In this document: in pieces, positions 50,201 to 61,500 of the stretch
Position numbering within the stretch: the first letter of the stretch is position 1
Layout: the number at the start of each line of letters is the position of its first letter
Assembly: GCA_017590115.1 (NCBI GenBank)
Contig: JAGGNK010010226.1
Span: 5,119,732-5,183,731, forward strand
DNA: 64,000 nucleotides
From: Montifringilla adamsi
Taxonomy: Eukaryota > Chordata > Aves > Passeriformes > Passeridae
Reading direction: 5' to 3'
Notes under the pieces: model-generated
Database searches by the model: none
What the model was told of the DNA's origin: nothing
The model's input: the letters and a program-made list of their open reading frames with translations, nothing else
Program-made: the position numbers and the translations under genes

Positions 50201-52294
50201 AAGTGGTGGTAATTTTTTGGTTGCTAAGTATGTTTTGTTGCTTCTTAAACACTGTGTTTCATGCCACAAGGTTGTTTTCCATAACCTACGTGGCATTCTA
50301 GCTTAGTCAGAAACAGGTATAGCATTGAAACCAAAGCTGGCTGGACTGAAAAGAATGGACTATCACACAGCTAATTTTTAGTGAAGTGTGAGTCAATGTC
50401 TTTTACCATGCATTTATTTCTGGCAGAAATGGATAATTTCAGTGCTGCTGATGGAATAATTGTATTTCTTAAATGGCCTGAATTACATATACTCACAGAT
50501 GATAAAGGTGTCTAGAAAACTGGGTAAACCAAAATTAGAATTAAAATGGTAATAAATTACTGTAGAGGTTGGAAACCTTGACATATTTGTGGTGATCACA
50601 AAGATTGAAATCTTGGGTTGGTCTATCAAAGGCAAAATCATCTTGCAATTTTAATAACATGTTCTGAAAATCGAATCACTGATGGGCCCCATGGCCCTTG
50701 TGGTTTGTCATCAGTAATTTCTGTAACAGGTTTTTCCTGCTGCTGAAACCCCAGAATAATGTCAAATTTGCTCAGCCTCCAAGGAGGAAGTAAATCTCCA
50801 CAGTACAATCTATCCACACACTTCTGAGGGCAAAAAGATGGAGAGCCAAGCACTGGGAAGTCATCCCCAGCAAGCTGTGGTGGTCTGCAAGCATGCAGGT
50901 TTGAGGGAATAAACATTAGAACATCCTGCAGGAATACAAGTTGGGAAGATGCTCCACAGCTCTGGGCAAACCCTCTGGTGCCAGATGTGGCTTTGAAATT
51001 TGCTTTCACAACAGCAGAGTTAAGGAGAAGTGATGTTGACATGATGCCATTTTTGTGTGGACCACCTCAAGGGCAGCTGAAAGGGGAGAAAAGAGACACA
51101 GAAGACCTGAGGAGAAATTTAAATTTAAAGTTTTGATCTTGGAATTTTACTATAAGAATTGCTAGGAAAAAAAAGGCCACATCTTAGAATTCCTCCTGGT
51201 TTGTCAATAAATGGTATAGATGACAATAAAGGAAACAAACTTCTTAGATGGCTGAGTAGCTTACCCCTTCCTTTCTGGGTTACTCAGCACCTTGGAGTTC
51301 CATCAAGAGTCTCCTCCAATGAGACTCATCCAATGAGGTTGTAACTGTTCTGCTGGATAACCAACTGTGAGCCTCTGACCAGCTTTAATTGTATGATATA
51401 TAAGCTGAAGGCTGGTAGATGGAAATTAGGAAGGTAATGTTGATTTTGCAGATAACTGCTAAAGCAGTTACTGCCATAATATACCTATTTTTCAGTGTCT
51501 ACTCATAAAAGTCTTAAGGAATTGGAAAGGTTGAACAGACTTACAGGATGTTTTAGGAATGGAATTCATTCAAATGCAGTCTAAAAAAACTCCATACTCA
51601 CAGTTTATCAAGGGAGGGGACAAAACATTGCTTTTATAACAATTGTTCTATGTATTCTGTGATGCTGTCTGTGTAGACTGCAGTTGTCTCCCCTAAGGTT
51701 TTCTGAATTTTATTTAACTCAAAAAGACCTTGTGGCAGAAAGGAGAGTATAAAACTATCTGGGAGTATTTCTTGACTGTTAAGGTGGGCTTCTCCTTCTG
51801 TGTAGAAATTGCCTGTTGAAGGCTGAGGGGAGGTGCTTATAAGTGTATTAATGAAATAATTTTGGAACAAGAAACATGCTGACAGAGGGCTGGAAGCTGC
51901 AAGATTTCCTCTGTCATTCCTCATCTGCTTCCCTGGTCTTCTTCAGACCTGTGCTGTTTACCCTTAATAGCAGCATTTCAGTTTTTGCACATAAATGGTC
52001 AAATTTTCTTCAGCAGTTTATAAGTTGATGTTACTTTTTTAATTTGTTGACTTTGCATATAACGTTCTTTTCAATGCAACACTCAAGGCAAAGAAAATAC
52101 AACTTGTTTTTTTTTAACCCTTAAGAGTTCCGTTTTTTTGAATTTTAGATTCAAGTTTGTGATTCATGTTAGGGAGGCCTTTCAAAAAGTCTTCAGTCAA
52201 AGTGGACATTTCATATGCTCTACATTTCTATAATACTTCTCCACAGGGACTTGTTTTCAGACTGCATCAGCCTCCTTTAAAAATAGGGAATCTC
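47283..52294. other. Noncoding AT-rich DNA
   Basis: About 5 kb without a supported gene. At 48660-49080 the sequence is dense in TAAT/ATTA words (TTAATTATTCATTATTTTTA and similar), a pattern often seen in conserved developmental enhancers but also in plain AT-rich DNA. A GC-richer, stop-poor patch at about 50640-51045 carries an antisense 134-codon frame of unknown meaning. Confidence 0.5.
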
Positions 52295-52580
52295 AAAACC
52301 ATAGAATCATGTGGGGTGACGAAGACCTTTAAGATCATGGAGTCCAACCATTAACCATATCCACCAATAAACCATGTCCAGAAGTGGCATGTTTGTACAT
52401 CTATGAATACCTTCAGGATTGGTGTTTAGGACCTCAGGACTCACCCCCCTCCCTTGGCAGTCTTTTCCAATTTTTGACAACATTTCTGGTGAAGAAATTT
52501 TTCCTAATGCCTGATCTAAGTTTGCTCTGGCACAACTTGAGACCATTTAGTCTTGTTTGTTACCAATGCGTCACCCCACG
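52295..52580 (-). mobile_element. CR1 LINE 3'-end fragment, minus strand
   Basis: The plus strand reads CCATAGAATCAT, then AAGACCTTTAAGATCATGGA and GTCCAACCATTAACC. It continues to TGGTGAAGAAATTTTTCCTA, then CTGGCACAACTTGAGACCAT. This is the reverse complement of an avian CR1 3' end, of a different subfamily from the 19.4 and 33.2 kb copies (GTCCAACC, AAACCATGTCC and GCACAACTTGAG wording). It is 5'-truncated. Short open frames on both strands are by-products. Confidence 0.9.
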
Positions 52581-53538
52581 ATGAAAATAGGAGTGTTGAG
52601 CAGTGAAGCAGTAAAATAATTTATACTGGGGAAAAAAGTAGAAATTTGAACTCAGCTGGATATGACTTACCAAAACAATATTTCTGTTCTAAAATGTATT
52701 GTAAGAATAATTAGATTTCTGGGCTTTAATTAGTTAAATTCACAATAGAACAAACAAAAAAAAAGTTTTTAGCTCAGATACAGGATGATAAATTTTTAAA
52801 GATGCGTTGGCATATCTTGTGCACTTACCTCAAGACTTGCACTCCAGTAAAGGAGACCCACTATTTTTTACCCCAAAGTAAAACTAAAGCAGAAGTTGTG
52901 GTAGGTTTTTAACAGTGTTTCATAATCTTAGAAATAAGAGGATTGTGATACATTTTCTACAAAATCTGTATTTCCTCACAAGAAAGTTTTTAATATACCA
53001 GCGCATATTTTATATAAATTCCTTTAACATAGGGATTACTTTAAGCACAACAGAAAATGAAAATGCCATTCATATTTTTCAAACACTGGAGTATTACACA
53101 TTTTATTTTTAAAATGATATTAAATACATGCTGCAGGCAGAAGCAACTTCTAAAATGCTGAAATGTGCAATCACAGGGGAAAAAAAAGCACAGTTTTTTT
53201 TAACATCCAAATCTTTCTTCCTCAATGCCAGGAACAGCCAAATTATATTGGTAGGAGACCTTTCCATATTTTTCCCTCATGGTCTGCTGTTTTAGGGCCA
53301 GACTAATGTGATGGCATGCCAGGCAGTCAGCAAGAAAACAGCGGATAACAGAAAAAAACCTTGAAAATACCCACACTGTTGGGATGTGCAGCGCAGCCCA
53401 GCATGAAAGCTGTCATATGGGCCCAGCTTATTAGTGCTGGCTCCTTTCCATGCCAGCAGGACCCAGGCTGGCTCCTGCTGGCTCATCCCCCTGTTCCCTC
53501 TGTGTTTTGGATCCAGAAGGAGCTTATTAGCTCAGGTG
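52581..53538. other. Noncoding DNA grading into GC-rich sequence
   Basis: AT-rich to about 53280, then GC content rises sharply towards the CpG cluster. I see no gene. Confidence 0.45.
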
Positions 53539-53776
53539 CGTTGCCTTGCCGGGCCAGGTTTTGCCTGGGATTAAGCGGAGGCTAATAGGAACCCGGAGCT
53601 CCCCGGAGTCAGCTGGAGCCTTGCCAGGAGCAGCTGTGCTTCTGACCTGGCCCAGGCATCTGCTCAGGGCTCTGCTAAAGCCTCCTCCTGCTCCGGGGCT
53701 GCCTCTGCACGCTGCCAGCTCCGATGGCTCAGCATCTGCGGTGCGCGTCGTCCGCCGCCCAAAGGAGCTGTCCGCG
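53539..53776. promoter_or_regulatory. Isolated CpG cluster, candidate regulatory element
   Basis: Sixteen CpG dinucleotides lie between 53539 and 53776, ten of them from 53710 on, in a window where CpG is rare. Flanking words include GGATTA (53568-53573, an OTX/CRX-type core) and CTAATTACC near 53936. This is the only CpG-island-like spot I see. It could be a small promoter, an enhancer or just a GC-rich remnant. Both strands are open for about 95 codons, as expected from GC-rich DNA, and neither frame is recognisable. Confidence 0.4.
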
Positions 53777-56249
53777 GGTATTTCTGGGCTGAGGGTGTTG
53801 TTTTTAAACATCTTCAAACACCACTAAACCATCTCTGGCTCTTTGGTGCCTTCCCCTTTCTCCTGTTGGCAGTTTGTAGCTTGGCTGGGAGGGCAGTGAA
53901 GGTTGAGCTGGGATCAGGGAGGCTCTGGTCAGCGCCTAATTACCAGCTAGTTCATAATTGCTCCAAGCCTGTCTCTAGCTGGGAGTGCTTGATGTTGCTT
54001 ACTCATGTTTGAGGCATTTTGGAGGCTAAAATTGATGTCTGATCTGGGTATTGCCATGAGCTGTCTGCTCCAAACCATTTTGAAATCAGTAAAGGTGTAT
54101 TCACCTGCAGTCTGCTGAACCACGCACAGTGTGTGGATTAATGTACCCACGTACCCTTCTGATATTGTAATAGTTTGTTACTTCAGTAAATGTGTCATTC
54201 AGAAATTAAACCTATCTTGCCACTTTGGTAAACTGGGCAGCTGTCAATGTTGGATGTTAACAGAGAGAAGAGCAAATAGCAATGTTGCATTACTTCAAAA
54301 ATGAAAAAATGTTTTCTGCTCCTTCAATGATTTACAGTCTTCCTATCATAACATTATGTATTTTTATTGGCATAAAATAATAATATTGTATATTATTATT
54401 GATGCCTAATAATAATTACTAAAACCAAGATGCACTAGAAAAGAATAATAAAAAAAAAAGCTTATAAGTATGTTAAAAATAAGTTTTGTTTTTCTTTTAA
54501 AGCTCTATGAAAAATAGCTGGAACTTACTAGTTAAGAAGTACGAATAACCATTTTTACTCTCCCCAGCTTCTCTTCCACATACCATTTTCCACTTGCCTT
54601 TAGGGAACATTAGCTTTAAGAGTGATTTCCTCGTTTTTCTCTGCTTTCTGTGCTTTTGAGAGTACCATGAGACATTAAACACAGGGTTGATCACAGCAGT
54701 TAATGTTTATATTGGTGGTTTCTGTTGTCCTGCCAAGTCTTGCTGAATCCACAGGTGGCCTTAAAGTTTGGACAGTTTTAATTTTTTCCCAAATTCAATA
54801 TTTTATACTAATGAATGCATGAAATAATGTAATTAGGTATATTTTGTGAATTATTATCAGCATCCTGCTTATTTTTGTTTCCTCAAAACATACTTAAATT
54901 TTCAAAAGCATGCCTAAAAATAAATATGCCAAAAAAGTATAGTGAGGGGAGCCAAGTCCTTATTTTCCTTTGATATAGAGATTTGCTTTATATAATGTGT
55001 TTTCTGTTTCTGGTCGTAACCATGGGATTCTTACAAGGGGAATCATCTATTTCAGATAAGATGGTAAAAAACTCTCACTTGTTTTTAAAATTAAATTTTA
55101 TTATTCTAGACACCAGTACAACTTTCATTAGCAGATCTTCAAACCAATTTGCCCATTTTTGTTTTGTGGACTCCTGCATGTTCTGGTTGTCATTATCAGT
55201 AATTTTGGAAAAAAAATCCTTTGAAAAGGAGGGAGGAATTTTATTTTCAAGTGGGACTCCTAATAACATTTCTGTGAGTTTTTTCCTCCTTTTTTGATTA
55301 TCTTCTGATGTTATACATTTAATATAATCTGAGTGCCTGATGCTGCTTCATTCTTTTCTCTTCCTTCCACCTTTCATTATCTAGTCTTCTTTTGTGAACA
55401 TAAATTTCCCTCCCTGCAAAAGCAGTCCTGTCAAAACACTTCCTACTAGCCACTGATCTGTGGTGGGATTCTATTGCAATCCAAGGGATTGCTCTTTTAA
55501 GAATCTCATTAAAGTCTGAACAAACAATATGAAATGAAAAATCCTTCCCCAAGGCACAGAGGCTGTAGACAATACTGCATTGCAAAGCTAGATAGGTGAG
55601 ATGATATTAGGCAGGAGATAATGAAAATATCAGAAAGATTTCATAGCTAAAAATGTGTAACAGTTAAGGCCAAGGAAGTGGCCCATGTTCTGATTTTAAA
55701 ATGTAAATATCATTCAGAGATGAGAGAGCATAAACACACAAAATCTTTCCTGATAAGGCATTGGTCAGAGGTGACATTTCTCACAGAATTTTTTGTACAT
55801 CTACTCAGACTTTTACAGTGATCTTTACTTTAAAGATCCACACCAACAAGATACCAAAATTTGGGTTTTAATCTTTAAAAAAAAAAAAAAAAGTTCAAAC
55901 AAAAAATGTAATTATACTAGCATTTTAAAGTTCACATTCTATAAATATTAATAATTAGGTTTGGTTTTTTTTTTGGGGTAGGGTGCTGTTTCTCTCCATA
56001 TCCCACTAATGTGTAATTTCTGGATTTACTCTTAAGACATTAAAAAAGGTTATATCAACAGATTTCATTCACTGAAAGAGGAAGGTTCAGCTATTGACAC
56101 ACTGTCAATTAAGACAAATAGTTATTGGCTGGTGGGAAGCTAGTGAGCAAATAAATACAAGAGATGTTCCCTGTTGAACCACCACATATAATCCATCGGA
56201 TTTCACATTATGTGGATTAGGCTGATAAATTGAGTTTCATTGTTTGCAC
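53777..56249. other. Noncoding AT-rich DNA
   Basis: It contains simple A runs (for example 55877-55891) and AT-rich stretches such as 54380-54420. No gene or repeat family is recognised. Confidence 0.5.
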
Positions 56250-56272
56250 CAAGAGCCCTTTAAGGGCTCTTG
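56250..56272 (+). other. 23-bp palindrome, 11-bp perfect arms
   Basis: CAAGAGCCCTT (56250-56260) and AAGGGCTCTTG (56262-56272) are exact inverted arms around a single T. The word TGCAC occurs directly on both sides (56245-56249 and 56271-56275, the second overlapping the right arm by two bases). At uniform composition an 11-bp arm pair this close is expected about 0.06 times in 64 kb. Confidence 0.8.
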
Positions 56273-57757
56273 CACTTTTAAAATTTTGTTTGCTTTTGCA
56301 GCTGGGGAAGAAATTTTTTTTTTTTTTTGAGTAATTCAAGTCATTATCAAGTGACCTGAGAAAATTATATGGAATCCAAGCTCCTACTTAACATCTGGCT
56401 GAAGGCTGGGCTGCCCATGTGTGGCTGGGAAATGCCATTTCCTCCAATGTCCTGTAGACCAGAGCAGGGACTGCAGAATAATCAAGAAGTGGTAATTACC
56501 TCTTTCCAATTTATTACTTACCAAGTAGCACAAGGCAGGCCGTCCAGGGAAGGCAATTCCAAGCCAGGGGCCATAGGTGAGTCAAAGCAGGCAGTGACTT
56601 TCTCAAAATCCCAAAGTGGTTTACTTTTGTCTGCTGTTTACAGAGAAAAGGTGTCAGTAGAGTTTTGAGTCCGCACTGTGACGATACAAGTTTTCACGCC
56701 ACACATCAGTTTAAAGGTTCTGTTTCCACAACCAAACACATTCAAGTGATTTTATATCTAAAAAAACCAAAAAAACAAAAAAAAGTTTAAAAAAAACTCC
56801 AAAAACCAGAAATATTGGCAATATTAAAGACACACCGGTCAATAAAGTCCCTGCAAGTGCAAAACTGTAAGTTTTTTCTGTGCTCTGACACAATTTTTTT
56901 CCTATTTAGATAGAAATCACTGGCCATATACAATTTGGACATAAGCACGTCAACAATCATTATCAATCCCATAGAAAAGAGACGAAATGATGGCATTAAC
57001 TGTTTTAGTGCAGAAGTTATTTCTTTAGTGTTCAATGTTGTAGCTATAAATGGAAGTAAAAAAGAACTTATGTGCATTCATATTGTAGAATAAATGGAGT
57101 AAATATTAAAGACAAGAACTTGAAAAAACAGAGGACAAAAAAAATCAAGTGACAGTGAATGGATACATCTGGCACTATTGTGTTAAAAGTAATTGATTTT
57201 TATTTGCAGTTGCAAGTGAAAACCTAGACACTACCAGTCACTCTTCTATGTGACTGCTCACACATCTCACACCATATATGAACACAACATACAGGAAAAG
57301 GAAATGTGTAATTATATGGTCAGGATTAGGAGATGTCTTAGGCCAGACTAGGGCCTTTGCACTTTTTTTTTTTTCTTTTTAATCAGTGTTTAGAGATTTG
57401 GGGACAATAAGGAAAGGAGAAACACAGGCAGAGACTTGTAGCACACCTCTTGGCTTCAAAGGGCTGCTGTATTTTCCATAGATATCTTGGATGTTCCTTT
57501 AGGGAAGACAAGGCCAGCTGTGTTATCCATCCATGAAGCTGAGCTTAAATTTCCCTGTGGTTCATCCTCTGCTTGCACTGACAGGAGCAACAGTGAATAG
57601 TGAAGTTGGCCTTGATTCAGGGCATATTCACCCAAACTGCTGGGGCAGTTAATCCTTAATGGCCTACTAATAAAGTTTGAATTGTTTCTGACTAACAGAA
57701 ACAATTCTGTAATTTCCAATTGTTACTAACTCGTTCCTCTGTGGTTTTTGGCAACAA
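56273..57757. other. Noncoding DNA, nothing recognised
   Basis: AT-rich with short T runs (56315-56328, 57365-57374). Open frames of 60-99 codons have no recognisable domain. Confidence 0.45.
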
Positions 57758-57807
57758 TTTTTTTGTTTGTTTGTTTTGTTTGGTTGGGGTTTTTTTGTGG
57801 TTTTTTT
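57758..57807 (+). repeat. G/T-only tract, 50 nt
   Basis: The plus strand has no A or C for 50 nt (TTTG/TTTTG units and T runs). It lies about 550 bp before a longer tract of the same kind. Confidence 0.9.
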
Positions 57808-58277
57808 ACGATGTCAGGTCAAACTGAGGTGTCTTGTTTAGATGGAGATAATTGTTTGCTTTTTTTTTTTTTTGCATATGTCTGATTAGGAATACATGAA
57901 TAAGTGCAAATACAGAATTGCTCTTGTTCTATTTTGTAATAAATCTGTTGCAGGAACATTATTCTGAACTCTGTGGGCCTTGTAATACTGGATTATTTGC
58001 ATGGTATACAAAATATCTGGATATTTCTTAACAAGACAGAAATCCTGTGGGCTGGATCAACGTGTCGCCTTTGATTTAAAGGGGTGATTTTCTAAAAAGA
58101 GAACTCAGAGAATGATCCATCTGTGTAGGCATATTTTGTGTCTAATAATGCAGTACAGTATCAATATATCTGATTTTTAGTGAGGATGAGCTGTACTTTG
58201 TGTTTAGACCAATCTATAAACATACTTTCTGTCTGAGCTGTCCTGTTTACTGTGGGAAGTTGGGTTGCATAAATGCA
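57808..58277. other. Noncoding spacer between two G/T-only tracts
   Basis: AT-rich with a T15-type run near 57860-57873. No gene is supported. Confidence 0.45.
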
Positions 58278-58310
58278 GTGCAATGCTTGCTTGCAAGTGC
58301 AATGCTTGCT
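58278..58310 (+). repeat. Short 19-bp tandem repeat
   Basis: GTGCAATGCTTGCT at 58278-58291 is repeated exactly at 58297-58310, giving a 19-bp period (1.7 copies). It lies just upstream of the long G/T-only tract. Confidence 0.85.
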
Positions 58311-58360
58311 GGATCCACCAGCAAGCCATACTGAAGCAGTTTGTGGCTTCTGGTTTGGAA

Positions 58361-58511
58361 GTTTTGGGGGGTTTTTTGTGGTTTTTTTTTTGTTTGTTTG
58401 TTTTTTTTGTTTGTTTTTTGTTTGTTTGGTTTTTTGGTTTTTTTTTTTTTGGTTTTGTTTTTTGGTTTTTTTTTTGTTTTGTTTTGTTTGGTTGGTTTTT
58501 TTTTTTTTTTT
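58361..58511 (+). repeat. G/T-only tract, 151 nt
   Basis: The plus strand contains only G and T for 151 consecutive bases. It is made of TTTG, TTTTG and TTGG units with T runs up to about 17 nt. The opposite strand is A/C only, which yields the lysine/threonine/glutamine-rich frames at 58161-58576 that are not genes. It is a large, strand-asymmetric low-complexity block. Confidence 0.95.
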
Positions 58512-61500
58512 ATTTCCTGGATGAACTGATGCAATTTGGTTGAGCTGTAGAAGCACCCGGAACTAAAAGGTACCAAACACTGGATAAGTGAGAAATGAGG
58601 TTGTTCATAACTTTGAGTGAGACTTGTTAAGGTTTCATTACAATGTTTCCAGGGCTTTTCCTGTGGTTTTGGGAGTCTTGGCTGATTTTAGCTCTGGAGA
58701 AGCTGAAACCGGAGCCTTGTTACAGAGGAATTTGCCACACTGATGATTAAATTTAAGGCACTCTGATATTGTCCTAGGATGCTGAACCACTCCAAGACTT
58801 TTCCCTGCCCATGTTTTGTTGAGCACATTAAAAGATAACCAAACACATTTTCCCAACGTGTGATAGCAGAAACATGTCTCCTTTTACTGTAGATATTTAC
58901 ATTTTAAAAGTGTTTTTATGCATCAGGCTACTTTTCTTCCCCTCCCCACTCCCCAAGAGTTACATTGTGAAATGAATTTGGGTATAACATGAGTACATCA
59001 TCAGTGTGTTGTTCAGTTTTTTTAAATTAAAATCTTAGTCAGTCAGATCTCATTAGGCATCTTACATGTTGTTAATTTATAAAGAAAATACCACATGTAT
59101 TAAAACATAATACTGGTTAATGCATAGCAACTAAAATTATTCATTATTTTTTTCTGATAGTCATTTCTTTTCAAACCTCTTTCTCTGTGGAAATTTACAG
59201 AGGCTGAAATAGCAGTGCACTGTGTGAAGTACAATATCTATCAGAAATTAGTGAGGATGTGCCACAACAGTGACAAACATCTGTGATAAAGCTCCACTGT
59301 CTCTGTTTCTGCTCCAGCAAAGCAGGCAAACATCTGTAGATAGCTTTTGGTGCATTTATTTAGATGTGTATGAGAGCAGAGTGCTTTGCGCATGGCTGTA
59401 CAGGAATGCATTTAGGAAAAACAGATGAAACTTGGACTGCAGTTTGGTGGAAAATAGGTTGATGGAGAAGTATGCAGATGAGGAAAAAAATTACTCTATT
59501 CAAGAGTGTTGCCATCATAGTTCACTCTGTGAGGTGTAAATTCAGTTCAGATTGAAGCTAATAGATAAATAGATATAAAAAGATATAGAGATGGCAGCTT
59601 GCAAGAGCTGGGGTTTTCCATTAGTAACAAGTAAAATGCAGAATATCCTGTCCTTTATGTGTAACCCCTTGGATTGTTTCAAAATTTTTCATTGTTGCTT
59701 TGAACAGGCTCTGTTCTGTACATTCTGGTGGAAGTGTTGGTAACATCATCACTGACTTCAGCAGTCCAAGTGATGTCTCCTGCCTCCTGTTTGGAGATAA
59801 AGCATTGTTCCAGCTGCTCACTTGGAACCAGGAGACTGCTTCTGCAAAAAGAGGCTATCAGCATTTATTATCATGGCATTCTTTGCAAGCCTAAGACAAA
59901 TGAAACATTTAAAAGGAATGGAGAGTGTTGCATTCTCATTTCTCCTGAGAGGGAGAGGATGCTTTTCTCTTTGACTTGTACATAGACATATATGTACTTC
60001 CATCTATGTGCAGACCAGGTAAAACTTAATGTTTACAATTCAAGGTTTCCTTGTTAGTGGGTTTTACTAACTCAGAATTGTTACATTTGAACACTTTGAG
60101 CTTGACCATGGTTTTGAAATTAACGGTACATAACTTTTGGAAAGAAAGCAAAGGGAGTTTATTGCCTTAATTGCACTGTAATGTTCATATTAAATATATT
60201 TATATTTTAAAATTCCAGTTTTAAGGAGATTTTAATAGAAGCTGGAGCTGATGAGGCAAAGCAATGGAAAAAGGCTGTTCCAGATGGCATTCATCCAGAG
60301 GGACACATTTGTGTATTGACAACGGTGGAAATATATGAAAAGAGAAATAAACAGTGAGTGTGAGACTAGTGAAGAGAATCCAAGTGAGAATAGTCCAGGA
60401 CTCAATCTGTTGTTGCAAGGAAAGGAGTAGCAATATTCTCTGCATGCTGTAATCAGATCACAGGGAAAGATACTGAAAATAGTATTTCAGTCAAGCATTA
60501 GGGAATGGAGCAGTGAGTCAGCAGGACAGTCGTAGCTGAAATTCCAGAGTGGGAGAATAAACTTTTGCAAAACTGGGAGAAAAGAGGGAAGATGAATTTA
60601 TAGTGAAAGTCAGTCCTGAGGTGATGATAGAGATATAAAGATAATTTTTTATGGATTAAAATCCAAAAAGACTACATTGTGTGGGGCTTTAGTTACTCTC
60701 ATGGCTAATTTGATGAACCAGGGGTATAATCCGGCATGATGGTGATTCTTCCTTGTGTTGGAGGATACTTTTCTTCAAGGAAACCTCTCTGAAAAGCAAA
60801 ATGTTTACATTTGATTTACTGCATGTAGTTCAAAAATTAATTGAAAGAAATATTAAAAAAACCTATATTTAGTGCTTAAAGTCTTTCCCATTCCTTTTTG
60901 ATGTTGTTTAAAGTGACACCACCAATTCTAGGAAATACCTTATAACTAGCTCAGGCAAAGGTTAGAGCTAGATATTGTGTCAAGGAAAGCAGGCTTTTTA
61001 GTTAAAAGCAAATGCCAGCTGCTGCCTTTGATTTTAGAGGAGAGCTTTTCTTGCTAAATGCCTCATTATAGTGTTGTGTATCTGCTCCCCTTCCATGCAA
61101 CATTTGTTCAGGCTTCCTTTTCTGCAGTTCCTTCAGAATTTATTATTCAGTTTTTAACCCAGTGCTATTTGGATATTTTGCTTTAGGTATTAATTTCTTC
61201 CTCATGTACTTATTTTCCTCTGTGCTGTGGAGAGTCTTGAGTGTCGTGCCATAGGCACAGTGCACCAAGGGAGGCATTTTTTCACCTCCCCAGTGACCAG
61301 CCAAGCAAAGACTCCCTGGGAAGACTCCTGGGAGCGTGGAGAGTTTCATAAATTGCAGATTAATTAAGAATTGCCCTGCTTGGGAAAGTAGATGTGCTGC
61401 CCTGTATTTATATAACTTCCATCTGCTGTCTCCTATCCACCAGGAAAACATCCTCACACTGACTCTGCTGCCCAGAATATTGGCCTCTGCTTGGCTGACC

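Noticed and set aside
50638..51042. Minus-strand 134-codon frame in a GC-richer patch
   Set aside because: I recognise no motif, there is no splice or promoter support, and lower stop density explains the length.
52311..52579. 11-bp perfect inverted repeat (GTGGGGTGACG at 52311, CGTCACCCCAC at 52569) near the two ends of a CR1 fragment
   Set aside because: With a spacing allowed up to about 300 bp, several such pairs are expected by chance in 64 kb, and CR1 has no terminal inverted repeats. Its position at the fragment edges is probably coincidence.
58161..58576. Lysine/threonine/glutamine-rich minus-strand frames and cysteine/phenylalanine-rich plus-strand frames
   Set aside because: They are direct translations of the 151-nt G/T-only tract and its complement.
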